Assembly (NCBI GenBank): GCA_946807835.1
Contig: OX327691.1
Span: 16,853,688-16,917,687, forward strand
Reading direction: 5' to 3'
Source: Ailanthus altissimus
Lineage: Eukaryota > Streptophyta > Magnoliopsida > Sapindales > Simaroubaceae
Length of the DNA: 64,000 bases
A program made the position numbers and the translations under genes. Shown piece after piece: positions 24,805 through 37,075 of the stretch. Below the pieces are notes generated by a model. The model saw only the letters and a program-made list of their open reading frames with translations. It was not told the origin of the DNA and made no database searches. Every line of letters begins with the position of its first letter. Positions within the stretch are counted from its first letter, which is position 1.

Positions 24805-27137
24805 TCAAGCATCTCCGTGTCCTATCGATGCCAGAAGCAGTTTTTCATAGTCTCCAGTGGTGTCCTTGGCAATGGCACGATCCAGAGGAACACTGTTCCT
24901 TTTATGGTACTCATCTTTTATGATCTGCATGTCTACCTCTGCCCTTGTTGTGATAACTCTAGTGAGAGCACCTTCATCAGTTCCCTGTTTATTAATAGCC
25001 AGACGGAGAACCTTCTCAAAATAGCTTTCAGGACAGACTAAGCACTTAACTGTGGATCTCAGCAGCGCAAGGTAGTCATCCTTAGGATCAGTCTTTAAGT
25101 CCTGCAAATAGGAGTGTCAAAGCCCAATAAAATTATACTACTTGGTGATAGGGCGTGGATAAATCTAAAACAGAAACGTACTTATAAGTTCAGATTCCTG
25201 GTCATTGAGGCCACAAATTAGCTATGGAGAAATAGAATTTGATCTTTAACATTTTAATTCTTTTATTCCCTTTGAAATTGTTTAAAACAAACAGGATATC
25301 CCGCTTGTACATTAGATATTAGATTTACAATAAGAAAAATTAATATCAGAAGCTATCTGATCAAAGATAGCCTTGAATACCTTGTTGATATCATTCCCAA
25401 ATTCATTCTTGTAGTGATTCAAAAAAGTTGCATTGATCTGTGCTTTGCTCCTTGTAGCCAAGATGCGGATTAGATCCATGATTGTAAGCCTTCTCAGAAA
25501 TCCTCTCATGGAGTATCTTAGCTTCTGATTTTGCCAGAGTCTTGTTCACCTTATACCCCTCATACCGGTATGAACTCACAAGGGGAAGCAAAACCTAGTA
25601 TAGATGAAATAAAACATGCAGCCATTAACAATACCAAAAATAAATGAGGATTTCATCAACCATAAAACACAGACACATGAGATTTTTTTTTTTAAAAAAA
25701 AATAAACTTACAAGGCTGTCAAAAACACAAAGAAATAGGAAACAGCAGGCAAATCCAGAATTCCAAAAGCACTGATGCATACTATCTAGAAGCTATACCT
25801 TGCGGAAGTCCCTACTAGTGTGTAAGCAATATCCTCTTCAAGAGACTTCTTGTAACGAGCAAGATAAGCTTGCCTTGCCTGAAGCAAAAAACGCATCGCG
25901 TTCAGCAGGATCAAGAGTCCAAAGCAACACAGCCCTCTGATGATATAGAATTCGGAAAAGCATAGATGTAAGCCTCTAAAACGTCACACTGATTCTGACT
26001 CCAGATAGTCAAGCAATTTAAAATTAGCATGAGTATAACTAGTGTCATAGATTTTGGTCTTATCAACAATAAAATTGATCTCGAATAAAGCTAAGATTCG
26101 CCATGCCCTGTGTTCCATGTAGAATACTCATAGCAGTTAATGAAATAAGAATGTAAATTATTCTCTGGCAGAGGTGAATAAAATGTATTCGAAAACTTAC
26201 CTCAAAGTCACTGGTAAGTTCTTTCTCCAGTGCCTTGAGGAGATCTCCATTGTAAGTATCAGCATATGTTTGTCAATTCTGCTTGCCTTGAGCAGCATTC
26301 CTGCGTCCCAGTATGGAAATGATCAGTCCCTCATTTGTTCCCCCATCCTACAATAACATTACATAAAACACTTAATTAAAATCCAAATGTGAAAGTAACA
26401 ACACATACGGAAGCCAATGCATTCAAATATCTGAAATATTAAAACAGGAAAATAGATTGATGAGCGATCAAATTAATTTTTATTAAAATTGTTATGATTT
26501 TCACACTTACATAAGATTTTAAAAAAAAAAAAAGAAGAAGAAATTTTTTACGCAAATCAAAATATATAGTAGATATAATTTTTTAAATCAAATTAGCAAA
26601 AAATGCAGCGAGAAAAGTCAAATCTATACAGGTCAAACACAAAAAGAATTTCAAAAGGCTAAACACAAAAAGAGATTTCAAAAAGCTAAGAAATATAGCA
26701 ACCGAAGCATATGAAACTTCACTAGGCAAAAGAAAAATCGAACATCAGATAACTCTTACTACCATTGCTCGTACAATCAACCTTTAAAGATCAAGTTTGT
26801 TATATCTTCAACAGTGTCAAATCACATCAGAGTCGCTTGATCATATAAACATATCTTTACAGATCATCTTTCGATCGATCAAAAACTTAAGATTCCATGT
26901 TAAAACCAACAAATTGTTTCATTTTCTAATCCGATCATCAACAGAGTAATATATACAACAGATCCAACCGTTGAAATGAGATAATCAAAATGAATCGTGA
27001 TATATCTATATATCATGATGTTTGATGAAGAAAACAAGAGTATAGAAATGAACAAGGAGACCTGCAACTGCTTTTCTGTGCTGCTCACAGTCTTCTGTGA
27101 CAGATGGAACTTGCACTGGCGCTGTAAGAGTTGACAT
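24805..27137 (-). pseudogene. Annexin (annexin D2-like) pseudogene, intron-retaining
   Basis: Five exon-like blocks keep plant annexin sequence and splice sites: 27137-27062 (N-terminus, VPSVTEDCEQHRKA), 26347-26201 (repeat 1, LIISILG), 25936-25799 (LLWTLDPAERDAF), 25594-25381 ([11 protein letters not shown] to NEFGNDINK) and 25094-24805 (repeat 4 with [10 protein letters not shown], ending IGHGDA). Plant annexins are Ca2+-dependent membrane-binding proteins of four repeats, about 315 aa. Lesions: an extra base in exon 2 brings a TGA soon after the start, and a second in-frame TGA lies further on; exon 3 lacks about 30 residues after ERDAF and has a 1-base deletion; exon 4 lacks 2 bases after KAYNH and has one extra codon in a T-run. 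Retained introns mean a duplicated gene rather than a retrocopy. The last exon alone is open for ~95 codons. Confidence 0.9.
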
Positions 27138-27309
27138 TGTTCTTGAGTGTTGTGAATTTTCTCTCTCTCTCACTCCAGTGTTCATGTAGAATCGGAAACG
27201 AGCAGCCAACGTGTATACAAAGTGAAGCGGGTTTCTTTATAGTTTTATGTACGATGCTACATATTTTGAATGAGTAGATCTTATACGTACAAGTTTATAT
27301 TTTAAATTA

Positions 27310-28329
27310 GGAACAAGGACATTTTTATTATAGAAATATAAGTTAATATTTAGTTTTATTTTAATTATTTTAAAATAAATAATTTTGTTTTAATTCGTTA
27401 GTCAATTTATATTAAATTTATAGAAAAAATATTTTTTTTTGTATAATAACAATCTTGTCTTTAATAAAATTTACATGACACAATTTTAACATGATATGTG
27501 GCATATAAATAAAATTAATATTTTAAAAAAAATAAAGAAATAAATAAATATGTGTCACACCACAATAAGTGTAAAAATTTATTTTATAAATTATAAATAA
27601 ACAAATTACATCTTCAATGATTTGCTACTGGTAGTCATTTTTTGACGATGGTGAAGGTTGTAAAAATTATTAATTTTTACATCATTGGACTCTATTTTTC
27701 ATGATCTAGATAATGGTGGAGTCATTTTTTGCAAAACAAGACAAAAAGATAGTAAAAAAAGTGGAGAGGCGGCCGTGGCCACCAAAAACCGATCTGTCCG
27801 ATGATGCACCATCCTTCCATTTGACGACGGCCGGCGATGGCAAAAAAGGTGGAGAGGGTGGCCGCCGCCCCATCTCCACCTTTTTTTTGCCATTTTTGGC
27901 CATCTTCTTATTTGTTTTTGGGTAAAAAATGATTCTATTATTTTGTAGATCATAAAAAAAAATTTTAATGATGTAAATTTAATTTTTTTTATTATCAGAG
28001 TCCAGTGGTCTGCCCCCACTGATCACCAATAACGATGACAAAACTATTTTTTTTATTAAATTATAAAAAATAAATATTAAAATTAAACTCTATAAGAATG
28101 TGCTACGTGTCTTCTTTACTTTTTACTTTTATTATTAGTTAATCAAAGATTGAGACATGTCTTACTCTATTAGTATACTTTAAATTTATGTTAAATTTCA
28201 ATTTTACTCTTCCACTATCAAATTTATTAGAAACTGATTAACGGATTAGGACAAAATTGTCTATTTTAAAATAATTGGGATAAAATTAGGTATTAGTCCA
28301 TACTCTTGAGACAAAAATATCATTATCCC
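27310..28329. mobile_element. Mutator-type non-autonomous element (MULE-MITE), 1020 bp
   Basis: The left end (GGAACAAGGACATTTTTATT onward) and the reverse complement of the right end (GGGATAATGATATTTTTGTC onward) align over ~110 bp as long terminal inverted repeats. Flanks are TTTAAATTA (27301-27309) and TTTAAACTA (28330-28338), a 9-bp target duplication with one mismatch, as expected for Mutator. The interior carries a GC-rich island (about 27755-27895), partly self-complementary (GTGGAGAGGCGGCC and GGTGGAGAGGGTGGCC). Reading frames across it on both strands are open but look like by-products of composition; no transposase is present. Confidence 0.75.
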
Positions 28330-28576
28330 TTTAAACTATATCTTTAATTTGGTGACAATTATTTGTTAGATAATTATTGGTATTTTATTTCAGAAATTTT
28401 TTTGTAAAAAGTTAAATTTTTAGGACGCATAACTAATTTATTCATCTATTCTATTTTTTTTACTTCTGTGCAAAATTTTCGATGGAGCATATCTATTTAA
28501 CATCAATCATATTACTTTATCACAACTCATGAGTGTAAAGGAATTTTGAATAAATACATTTGGTTCTATCTCCAAA
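28330..28576. other. Flank between MULE-MITE and copia remnant, with LTR-like segment
   Basis: 28475-28575 is repeated in the same orientation at 34470-34570 (TATTTAACATCAATCAT, ACTCATGAGTGTAAA and GGTTCTATCTC are shared). At 34470-34570 the minus strand reads as RNase H, so this is probably a stray piece of the same element family rather than an LTR. Confidence 0.4.
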
Positions 28577-29755
28577 GAAAATTGGGGATGACTGTTTGGC
28601 TGACAATGCAACTATACACACTATTATTCAGAATAAGAAATACTTCTCAAAACTAACAATGATCAAAGAAAAAATCAATACTATATTAAGTTTTGCAGAT
28701 CTGATTGAAGGCTTTGGAATAACAATAATATTGTTAGCAAGTGAAATAAAATTATATATAAATGAAGTTTATATGCAGGCAGATTCAGAAGAAATTTGTT
28801 TAGTTTTAAAGATATCCGTCGAAATAGATATCACATTGAGATCTTAAACAAAAATGATGTAAAATATCTTTGCATTACTTCTAATGTCTCAAATAAGAAA
28901 TACATACTTGAAAAGCTTCTTATCATATCATCTGGTTTATATTATAAAATTATAAATTCAATTGAGAGCTACATAGTAATGAACCAAAAATATAGTGATC
29001 CAAAAATGTTTATACTATGACTTGGTCGATTTGGTCATCTAGGACCAAAAATGATTCATAGAATTATAGAAAATTCTCACAAGCACTCATTAAAGAACCT
29101 AAAGATTTTGTTACCTAATGAGAATATTTGTTCCGCTTACTCACAAAGCAAACTTGTAATATGACTATCCTCTTCCAAGATTGGTTTAGAATCTCCATCA
29201 TTTTTATAAAGGATATAATGAGATATTTACGGACCAATTTATCCACCAAGTAGACCTTTTCACTATTTTATGATTTTAATTGATGCATCTGCACGGTGGT
29301 CACATGTTTGTTTACTGTCTACATGAAATGTTGTATTCGCTAGATTACTAGCACAAATTATTAAATTGAGAGGGCAATTTCTAGAATACCTTATTAATAC
29401 CATGCGTTTAGATAATACTGATGAGTTTACATCTAAAATATTTGATGACTATTATACATCAGTAGGAATAGATATAGAACATCTTGTGCCACATGTTCAC
29501 ACACAAAATAGATTACCAGAATCTTTAATTAAACAACTATAGGTAACCCGTACTTTATTAATGTGCACACAATTATCAATTTCTACACGGGGTCATACTA
29601 TTTTTCATACTACAACATTAATTCATTTTAGGCCCACTGCATATCATCAATATTCTTCATTACAACTTGTACTTGGTCATCAACCTGATGTATCCCATTT
29701 ACGTATCTTTGGTTATGCTGTGCATGTACCTATAACACCCCCACAATGCACTAAG
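28577..29755 (+). mobile_element. Ty1/copia pol remnant: GAG-pre-integrase and integrase, left half
   Basis: Decayed coding sequence in + orientation. Pre-integrase region (DDCLADNATIHTIIQNKKYF and following), then integrase core pieces (LDNTDEFTSKIFDDYYTS, HVHTQNRLPESLIKQL, HFRPTAYHQYSSLQLVLG), interrupted by stops. It stops at PPQCTK, where the solo LTR is inserted; the next residues of the same protein resume at 32086. The catalytic frame is broken, so it is non-autonomous. Confidence 0.85.
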
Positions 29756-32085
29756 TGTTGTTATATGGTGTGTGATGTGTATAGATGTATATAATTTCAA
29801 AAAATTAAATACGCAACGGAAGTATTCATACATATTAAACAATATGTAACATATTTAAGCATGTATGATCATTCAAGTACATATATATCTCATATATATA
29901 TTTCATGCATGATATAAAATGAATAACAAATAAATAACCTACCCGGATATGAAGGTAGCTTTACAATTCTTCAAGAACTCCAAGCTTCAATTTGTTGAGC
30001 TCACCTTGAAGTGTTCTCTTGCACAATTCTAGTTCACAACTAAATCCGGTGGGATTGTGAAGCTAGAATGGCAGCTTTGAATTTTCAGCAAATGATTGTT
30101 TTAACATTTAAAACAATTTGTCCTTATGAATGATTACTACCAAGAGATGAGAAGAATTAGGTATTTTTTTTATAGTTCTTTACAACTCTATATGTTGTAG
30201 CTTGGTAAGCCTTTGCATTTTCTCTCAACACTTTGAGAAAAACACTTAGGAAAAGCTCTCAATTCTCTCTCATTTCTCCTAGAACGAATTTCACTCTTTC
30301 TTGCACAAATTGAACTCTTTCAATTCTTTCTTAAGTGTAAAGAATGATTTCTCTTAGTGCTCCACCACCACTTAACCATGTTTGCCATTACAAACATTAA
30401 TCTATCATATTTTTCACTCACCAATTTGATTCAACCAATTGAATCAATTTCTAGAGAGTAAATGGCATTTAATCAATGTTAAGTGGTTTTACCACTTCCT
30501 TAGTGCATCATTTAAGAATTACTAAGTGGTAAACTTTCCTTATTATTAATAACAAGTGCATTCTCCATTAGTAAATGGTGTTTGCCACTTATTCCAATTA
30601 ATAATAATAATTTGATTAATATATAAAATATTAATAATTCAAAACTATTTTGAATATTTACATTTACCATATATGTATTTACCAAGTAAGGTAAATAGGT
30701 AAATACATGGTAAATAATTTACGGAGCAAGATTGTGTCACTTGTCAAATTCTTATTGGTTAACAACTCTTGTAAACCAATAATGTATTTTCTTTCAAATT
30801 ATTGACAAGTGAATAATAAAAGGAACCTTGAATCATTTTTTCATTTTGCTGAAAATTGTTGGATCAATTGTTCAATCCAATTCGCTGCCTCAGTGCACAA
30901 CGAGTACACTTCATATTGTGAGACTCTCTAGGTCCATGCCCGATTTGTCATATGAAACTATTTCACACGTCTGTGAACAATGTCTCACACACATGTTACA
31001 GATATTACAAAATGGCGCATTAGACCATACAAGTTGAGGTTATAATATATTTGTATAATCCTTCCAGTATAAATATCTTAGAAGAGCGGAGATATAGATC
31101 AACACCGTCAAGTCTCCATGTGCTCAATCATAAACTTATCTCTAGATTTGTATTTCAATAAATAATATCCATAAATACTTTTACGATATTATTTTTTCGA
31201 GAATAAAATTAATTCTTGGATATGTCTGCTTATGGCCATAAGACTTTCTGAAATACAATCTTAGAGTTACAGGATATTTTACTCACCCAATTGAGTTGAT
31301 GGATTCCATATCTGTACACACCAGACTTCATGAGTATCGGACCATACCCAGCGACACCCAGCGGTCAGACCATGAAAGGTATCTGACATGTGTAGAACCA
31401 AAGTATGATGGATCACTCACAAGTCTACCGTGGCACTCAGGTCTTAGGACCACGAATACTACTCAACTCGAAAGATCCTCCATTGACGGCTTTATGGGAT
31501 GTCTATTAGAGATCTTTGTGAGTCTGTTCAATATTCAGTCCTTACTGAATACTTGTATCTCTATATGAGTTTTCACTAAACTCATGGTCTGCTAAGATTA
31601 ACCATCTAGACTATCCAGATATAGACATACACTAATCTATATTTATTAAGGTCTTCACTAACAGACCCGCATTAGTGAAGATAGATCAGGAACATTAAGT
31701 TTAAGAACATATTTGTATAACAACATTTCTTAGCACCATTTGTAACTGATTACAACTACGTCATTACTAATATATTCTTAGGTCTTTGTCCCATTTCAGA
31801 CAAGGCTCTAACTCTTTAGATTTTGCTAACTCTTATAACCTGATAACTCTTATCAGTGCTATCTTTTAGCATTTATATATTTTAGCATTACTAACTCTTA
31901 GTTCTGATCTAAACTCCTTTAGATCAGATCTGAACTTTTTCAGATCATACAATGTCTAAAACGTTACAAGCATCTTACCATATTTGTATATAAAATAATT
32001 AGTGATATATTGAAATCATAATTGTATAAACATAAAGCAAATATTTATACACAAAAGGGATGGCACGTAAGCACAAATCCCAACA
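29756..32085 (+). mobile_element. Solo LTR, 2330 bp, inserted in the copia remnant
   Basis: Begins TGTTG and ends CAACA, and is flanked by the perfect 5-bp target duplication CTAAG (29751-29755 and 32086-32090). The interrupted copia protein continues on the far side (..PPQCTK, then ..RRLGIYVSFNSSSIIRYLEP), confirming a clean insertion. The 3' ~620 bp matches the LTR ends at the left edge of the window. No internal protein or primer site was found, so a solo LTR left by LTR-LTR recombination is the simplest reading. Orientation is taken from the copies at 1-905. Confidence 0.85.
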
Positions 32086-34200
32086 CTAAGATGAGAGCTT
32101 AACGTCGCTTAGGAATTTATGTTAGTTTTAACTCATCATCAATTATAAGGTATCTTGAACCTTTGACGAGTGATCTATTTACCGCATGATTTGCGGATTG
32201 TCATTTTGATGAGACATTATTTCTATCATTAGAAGAAAGAAAATTGCCTCTTAAAGTCATGCATGAACTTTCTTGAAAAAATGACCACTATGTCTTATTT
32301 GGATCCTCACACAAATCAATGTAAAAATGAGGTGCAAAAGATTATTCATCTTCAACGAATTGCAAATGACTTACTTGACACATTTACAGATGCATCGAAG
32401 TAACCGTGTCATCTATACTAACTGCCAATACACCAGCTCGAGTGATTGTTCCTGCAAAATAATCTAATCAAAGAGCAGCAAATGAATTTTTTGTTGCACG
32501 TCAGAAGCGTGACAAACCACTTGGTTCAAAAGATATTGTTCCATGGAAGAAGAAAAAAAAAATCAGGATCCTAATGAAAATAATGCTCGAGCTAATAAAC
32601 CCACATACTTTAAATCACTCATATTAGATGATTTAATAATCTCTAAAGAGACATTAACCCCAAAAAAGGTATAAAGATTGAAAAATGAAGAAAAAAGTAC
32701 AAATTATGTTTACACAAGAGAAATGTGAAAATGTGATAAATTAATTATCAACGATGTATTTTTATTTGCAGTAGCTACTGAAATTAGGAATGATGATTTT
32801 GGGCTATAAACTGTTGATGAATGCAAAAAAAGACATGATTGACTCTAATAGAAATAAGCAATTCAAGTAGAATTGACTTCTCTAACCAAATGTGAAGTAT
32901 TTGGACCTGTAGTTCGGACACCTGAAGATGTCAAACCCGTAGGATATCAATGAGTTTTTTTACGAAAATATAACAAAAACAACGAGTTCATTAAATATAA
33001 AGCAAGACTCATTGCTCAAGGTTTCTTGCAGATATTTGGGATTGATTTTGGTGAAACTTATTTTTCTGTGATAGACATAATTATATTTTAATTTTTGATA
33101 AGCTTGACAGTTTTAGAAAAGCTTGATATGCGTCTTATAGATGTATTGACTGCTTACTTGTATGGGTCACTTGACATAGATATTTACATGAAAATCCTTA
33201 AAGGATTCAACATGCCAGAAGCATGTAATCACAATTTATGTTCAATCAACCTACAAAGATCTTTATATGGATTAAAACAATCTGGGCGTATGTGGTACAA
33301 CCGCCTAAGTGAGTACTTGATAAAAGAATGATATATTAATGATCCAATATGTCTATATAAATTTATAAAAAAGTTAGAATCTAGATTTGCCATTGTGCTT
33401 GTATATGTGGATGGCATAAATCTAATTGGGACTCTTGAAGAGCTCTTGAAGGCTACAGAATACTTAAAAGGAGAATCTAAAATGAAAGACTCGGGGAAGA
33501 CTAAATATTGTCTCGACCTGCAAATCGAGTATAAATCAAACAGAATCTTTATCCATCAACTTACCTATACTGAAAAGATTCTAAGAAGATTCAATATGGA
33601 TAAAGCTCATCCTTTAAGTATCCAAATGATTGTTCGATCTCTTGATCCTAAAAAGGATCCATTTCGTCCCAAGGAAGATGATGAGACAATACTTGATCCA
33701 GAAGTATCATATTTTAATACAATTGGTGTATTATTATATCTAACCTAATGTATTAGACCAGATATAGCTTTTGTAGTGAAATTATTAGTACGCTTTAATT
33801 CTGCACCAACTCGATATCATTGGAATGGTGTCAAACATATATTTCGTTATTTTCGTAGAACGATAGATTTGGGACTATTTTACTCTAATGAACCTACAGA
33901 ACATTCAGGGCTAGTTGGTTAAGCAAATACTTGGTATTTATCTGATCCCCATAAAGTCCACTCGCAAATGGGATATGTTTTACTTACAATAATACAACAA
34001 TCTCATGGCATTCATAAAGTAAACTTTTATTGCCACATTCTTAAATCAGTATGAGATTTTAGCACTACATGAAGTAAGCAGAGAATGTATATGGCTGTGA
34101 TCTATCATTCATCACATCCAAAGTATATGTAGCCTACCTTCTATATAAAAAAAATCATTAGGACAAAAACTAAATAAAAATAAATACAATTATATAATGT
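32086..34200 (+). mobile_element. Ty1/copia pol remnant: integrase C-terminus, reverse transcriptase, RNase H
   Basis: Continuation of the element at 28577. RRLGIYVSF...RYLEPLTSDLFT (C-terminal integrase region), then reverse transcriptase pieces at 32990-33750 (KYKARLIAQGFLQ, QRSLYGLKQSGRMWYNRL, LVYVDGINLIGT) and RNase H up to ~34140 (TRPDIAFVVKLL, APTRYHWNGVKHI). The active-site YVDD motif reads YVDG. Many stops and frameshifts are present. Integrase before reverse transcriptase is the copia order. Confidence 0.85.
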
Positions 34201-34439
34201 ATAGTGGTAGTACACGTACTTCAAATCTGCCTTATTAAAAACCTTACTAGTAAAACCTAATGGGATAAAACTTGGTCGGAAAAAAAAAAGAGTATAGTGC
34301 ACAATTGTAGCTGATGTTATTCTTCTTTTAGAAGAATGTGCTTTTCCTGATTAAATGTTTCTCCTCAGAGTAACATCCATTAATTTGATAATTTGTTGAG
34401 CTAGCGCTTACCAACTTTGTGAACTAATTTTTTAAAAGT

Positions 34440-37075
34440 TGACGTAAGTATAAATTTGGTTAACAGATCTGTAAATTTTTTGTTGGAGTATACCTATTTA
34501 ACATCAATCATCTTTCTTTGTTACAACTCATGAGTGTAAAAGAATTTTGGAGATATATGTTTGGTTCTATCTCTTTTGATGTATCTGCCTTTAACTTGAA
34601 CAATACAAGCAATATTGTATTCATATATTATAGTTGGAATATTTGTTGTAAGAGGTAGGTTGCGTGTACTTTGATTGTGATGAATGATAGATTGCAGTTA
34701 TGTGTATTCCCTGCTTGCTTTATGTAGTGCTATAAGTACATACATAACACAACCAAAGATACGCATATGGGATACATCAAGTTGATAACCAAGTACAAGT
34801 TGTAATGGAGAAATTTGATGATATGCAGTGGGCCTAAAACGAATTAATGCTGTAGCATACAAAATAGCATGACCCCATGCAAAAATTGGTAATTGTATGC
34901 GCATCAATAAAGTACGAACAATTATCTGGAGTCGTTTAATTAATGATTTTGCTAATCTATTTTGTGTGTGAACATGTGGCACATGATGTTCTATATATAT
35001 TCCCACTGATGTATAATAGTCATCAAATATTTTAGATGTAAACTCACTAGCATTATCTAAATATATGGTCTCAATAGGGTATTTTAAAAATTGTGCCCTC
35101 AATTTAATGATTTATACTAATAATCTAGCGAATGCACAATTTCATGTAGACAGTAAATAAACATGTGATCACCATATAAATGCATCAATTAAAACTATAA
35201 AATAGTAAAAATGTCCACTTGGTGGATGAATTGGTCCGCAAATATCTCATTAGATCATTTGTGAAAATGATGGAGATTCTAGACCAATCTTGGAAGGGGA
35301 TGGTCTAATCACAAGTTTGCCTTGTAAGCAAGCGGAACAAATATTCTCATTAGGTAACAGAATCTTAAGGTTCTTTAATGGGTGCCTGTGAGAAGTTTTT
35401 ATAATTCTATGAATCATTGTTGGTTCTAGATGACCAAGTCGATTATGGCATAGTATAAACATTTTTGGATTACTATATTTCTAGTTCATTATTATGTAGC
35501 TCTCAATTGAATTTATAATTATACAATATAAACAAGATGATAGGGTAGGAAATTTTCAAGTATGCATTTCTTATTTTAAATATTAGAATGTAGAGATATT
35601 CTACATCATTTTCACTTGAGGTTTCAATGTGATATCTATTTCGATAGATATCTTTAAAATTAATCAGATTTCTTCTGGATCTGCCTGCATATAAACTTCA
35701 TTTATATATAATTTTGTTCCACTTGCTAACAATATTATTGCTCTTCTAGAGCTTTTAATCAGATCTGCAAAACTTAATATAGTATTGATTTTTTCTTCAT
35801 TCATTATTAGTTTTGACAAATATTTCTTATTTTGAAGGATATGTGTATAGTTACACTGTCAGCTAAACAGTCATCCCCAATTTTCTTTTCCAAAGTGGAC
35901 AATTCATCTTTAAATGCCATTCCTTATATTAAATAAAAGTTTATATTAGATATCAGGATAATACATTACAAAAGGTTACATATCTTCTTCATTCATACAA
36001 AAGGTTACATCTTTTCATCAGTATTACAAAAAGGTCACATTTCATAATACCAAAAAAAAAAAAAAAGTTTAACAAAGATTTGATGCAAAGGTATTTAAAA
36101 ATTAATGATTAACATTCCCCTCTTTATCTCCAAAGAAATCAGAGACATCTAGATGAGTAAGATTTACAGAATCCGAGTTATCAACAAGATTTGTCTTTAT
36201 ATTCTTTTTCTTTGCCTTGATAGATGTTTCATAAAGTTTGACTATAACATGTTCGTGACTAGTGTTCTTTTGCATCATATCTATAACAAGTATTTTTTAT
36301 GATACTTAGGGCATTTATTCTCTACATCATTATTCTTGTTTTGGTGTTTCTGCCCATTTTAGTGTTCTTTATTCTTGGCACTTACGGCCACTATAAGGGT
36401 GATAATTTCGCCCTCTTTCACGACCACGACCATGATCACATCCAGTTCTATTATGAGTATTTGCATTCATTTCTGAAAATGACTGAGAACCAGTTAGACG
36501 TGATTCGTAATTTTTTAATAAGATCTAATTATTTTGTTCAACAAGCAGAAGACATAAGATTAATTATGAGTATTTTTTGAACCGCCTTTTGTGATACTGT
36601 TACTGCAGAACAACATTAAAGGCATAAAAAGTAGATGACGTTTTCTCTAACATATCATATTAGGTAACTTTCTCACCATACATTTTCATTTGTGAGATGC
36701 TTCTGAATAAAACAGAATTATATTCAGCAATAATTCTAAAGTCCTGCAATCGCAAATTCATCAACTCTTGTTTTGCTTTTGGAAGAAACACATCTTTTTT
36801 ATTATTATATCTTTTTTTTAAGATTTTTTTTAAAGGATCTGCAGGTCCTTTATTGTTTAATATTGAGCTTTCAGGCTCTCATATAGGTGATGACGGAGAA
36901 AAAACATAGCTCTCGACTTATCTTACAAGGACATTATTTTTATTTTCAATCATCTTTTTCAAACCATTAGCTTGGATGTACATCTTGACATCCAGTACCT
37001 ATGACAGATAATTTTTTTCAAAGACATCAAGTGTAAAAGTTTGTAAATTCTTAAGAGACATTTTCAAGAGCTTTG
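34440..37075 (-). mobile_element. Second Ty1/copia remnant, inverted: gag, integrase, RNase H (RT deleted)
   Basis: Minus strand, 5' to 3'. Gag start near 37075 (MSLKNLQTFTLDVFEKNYLS, then LPKAKQELMNLRLQDFRIIA), an Arg/Gly-rich gag segment (RGRGRERGRN near 36430), GAG-pre-integrase with HNRLGHLEP (35455 downward), and the integrase core (35102-34720: LDNASEFTSKIFDDYYTS, HVHTQNRLAKSL). From ~34720 it passes directly into RNase H (KASREYTW, then DRTKHISPKFF and LTDLFTKS) to ~34440. The reverse transcriptase between them is missing, so an internal deletion occurred. Same family as the + strand element; many stops. Confidence 0.8.

Noticed and set aside
27699..28019. Overlapping open frames of 65-106 codons on both strands
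   Set aside because: They fall in the GC-rich core of the MULE-MITE; openness on both strands points to composition, not a gene.
31296..31568. 90-codon frame in the solo LTR
   Set aside because: LTR sequence, also present in broken form at the window's left edge; no domain.
28577..37075. Endogenous pararetrovirus
   Set aside because: Gene order is gag, integrase, reverse transcriptase, RNase H (copia type), and no movement-protein or virus coat-protein region is seen.
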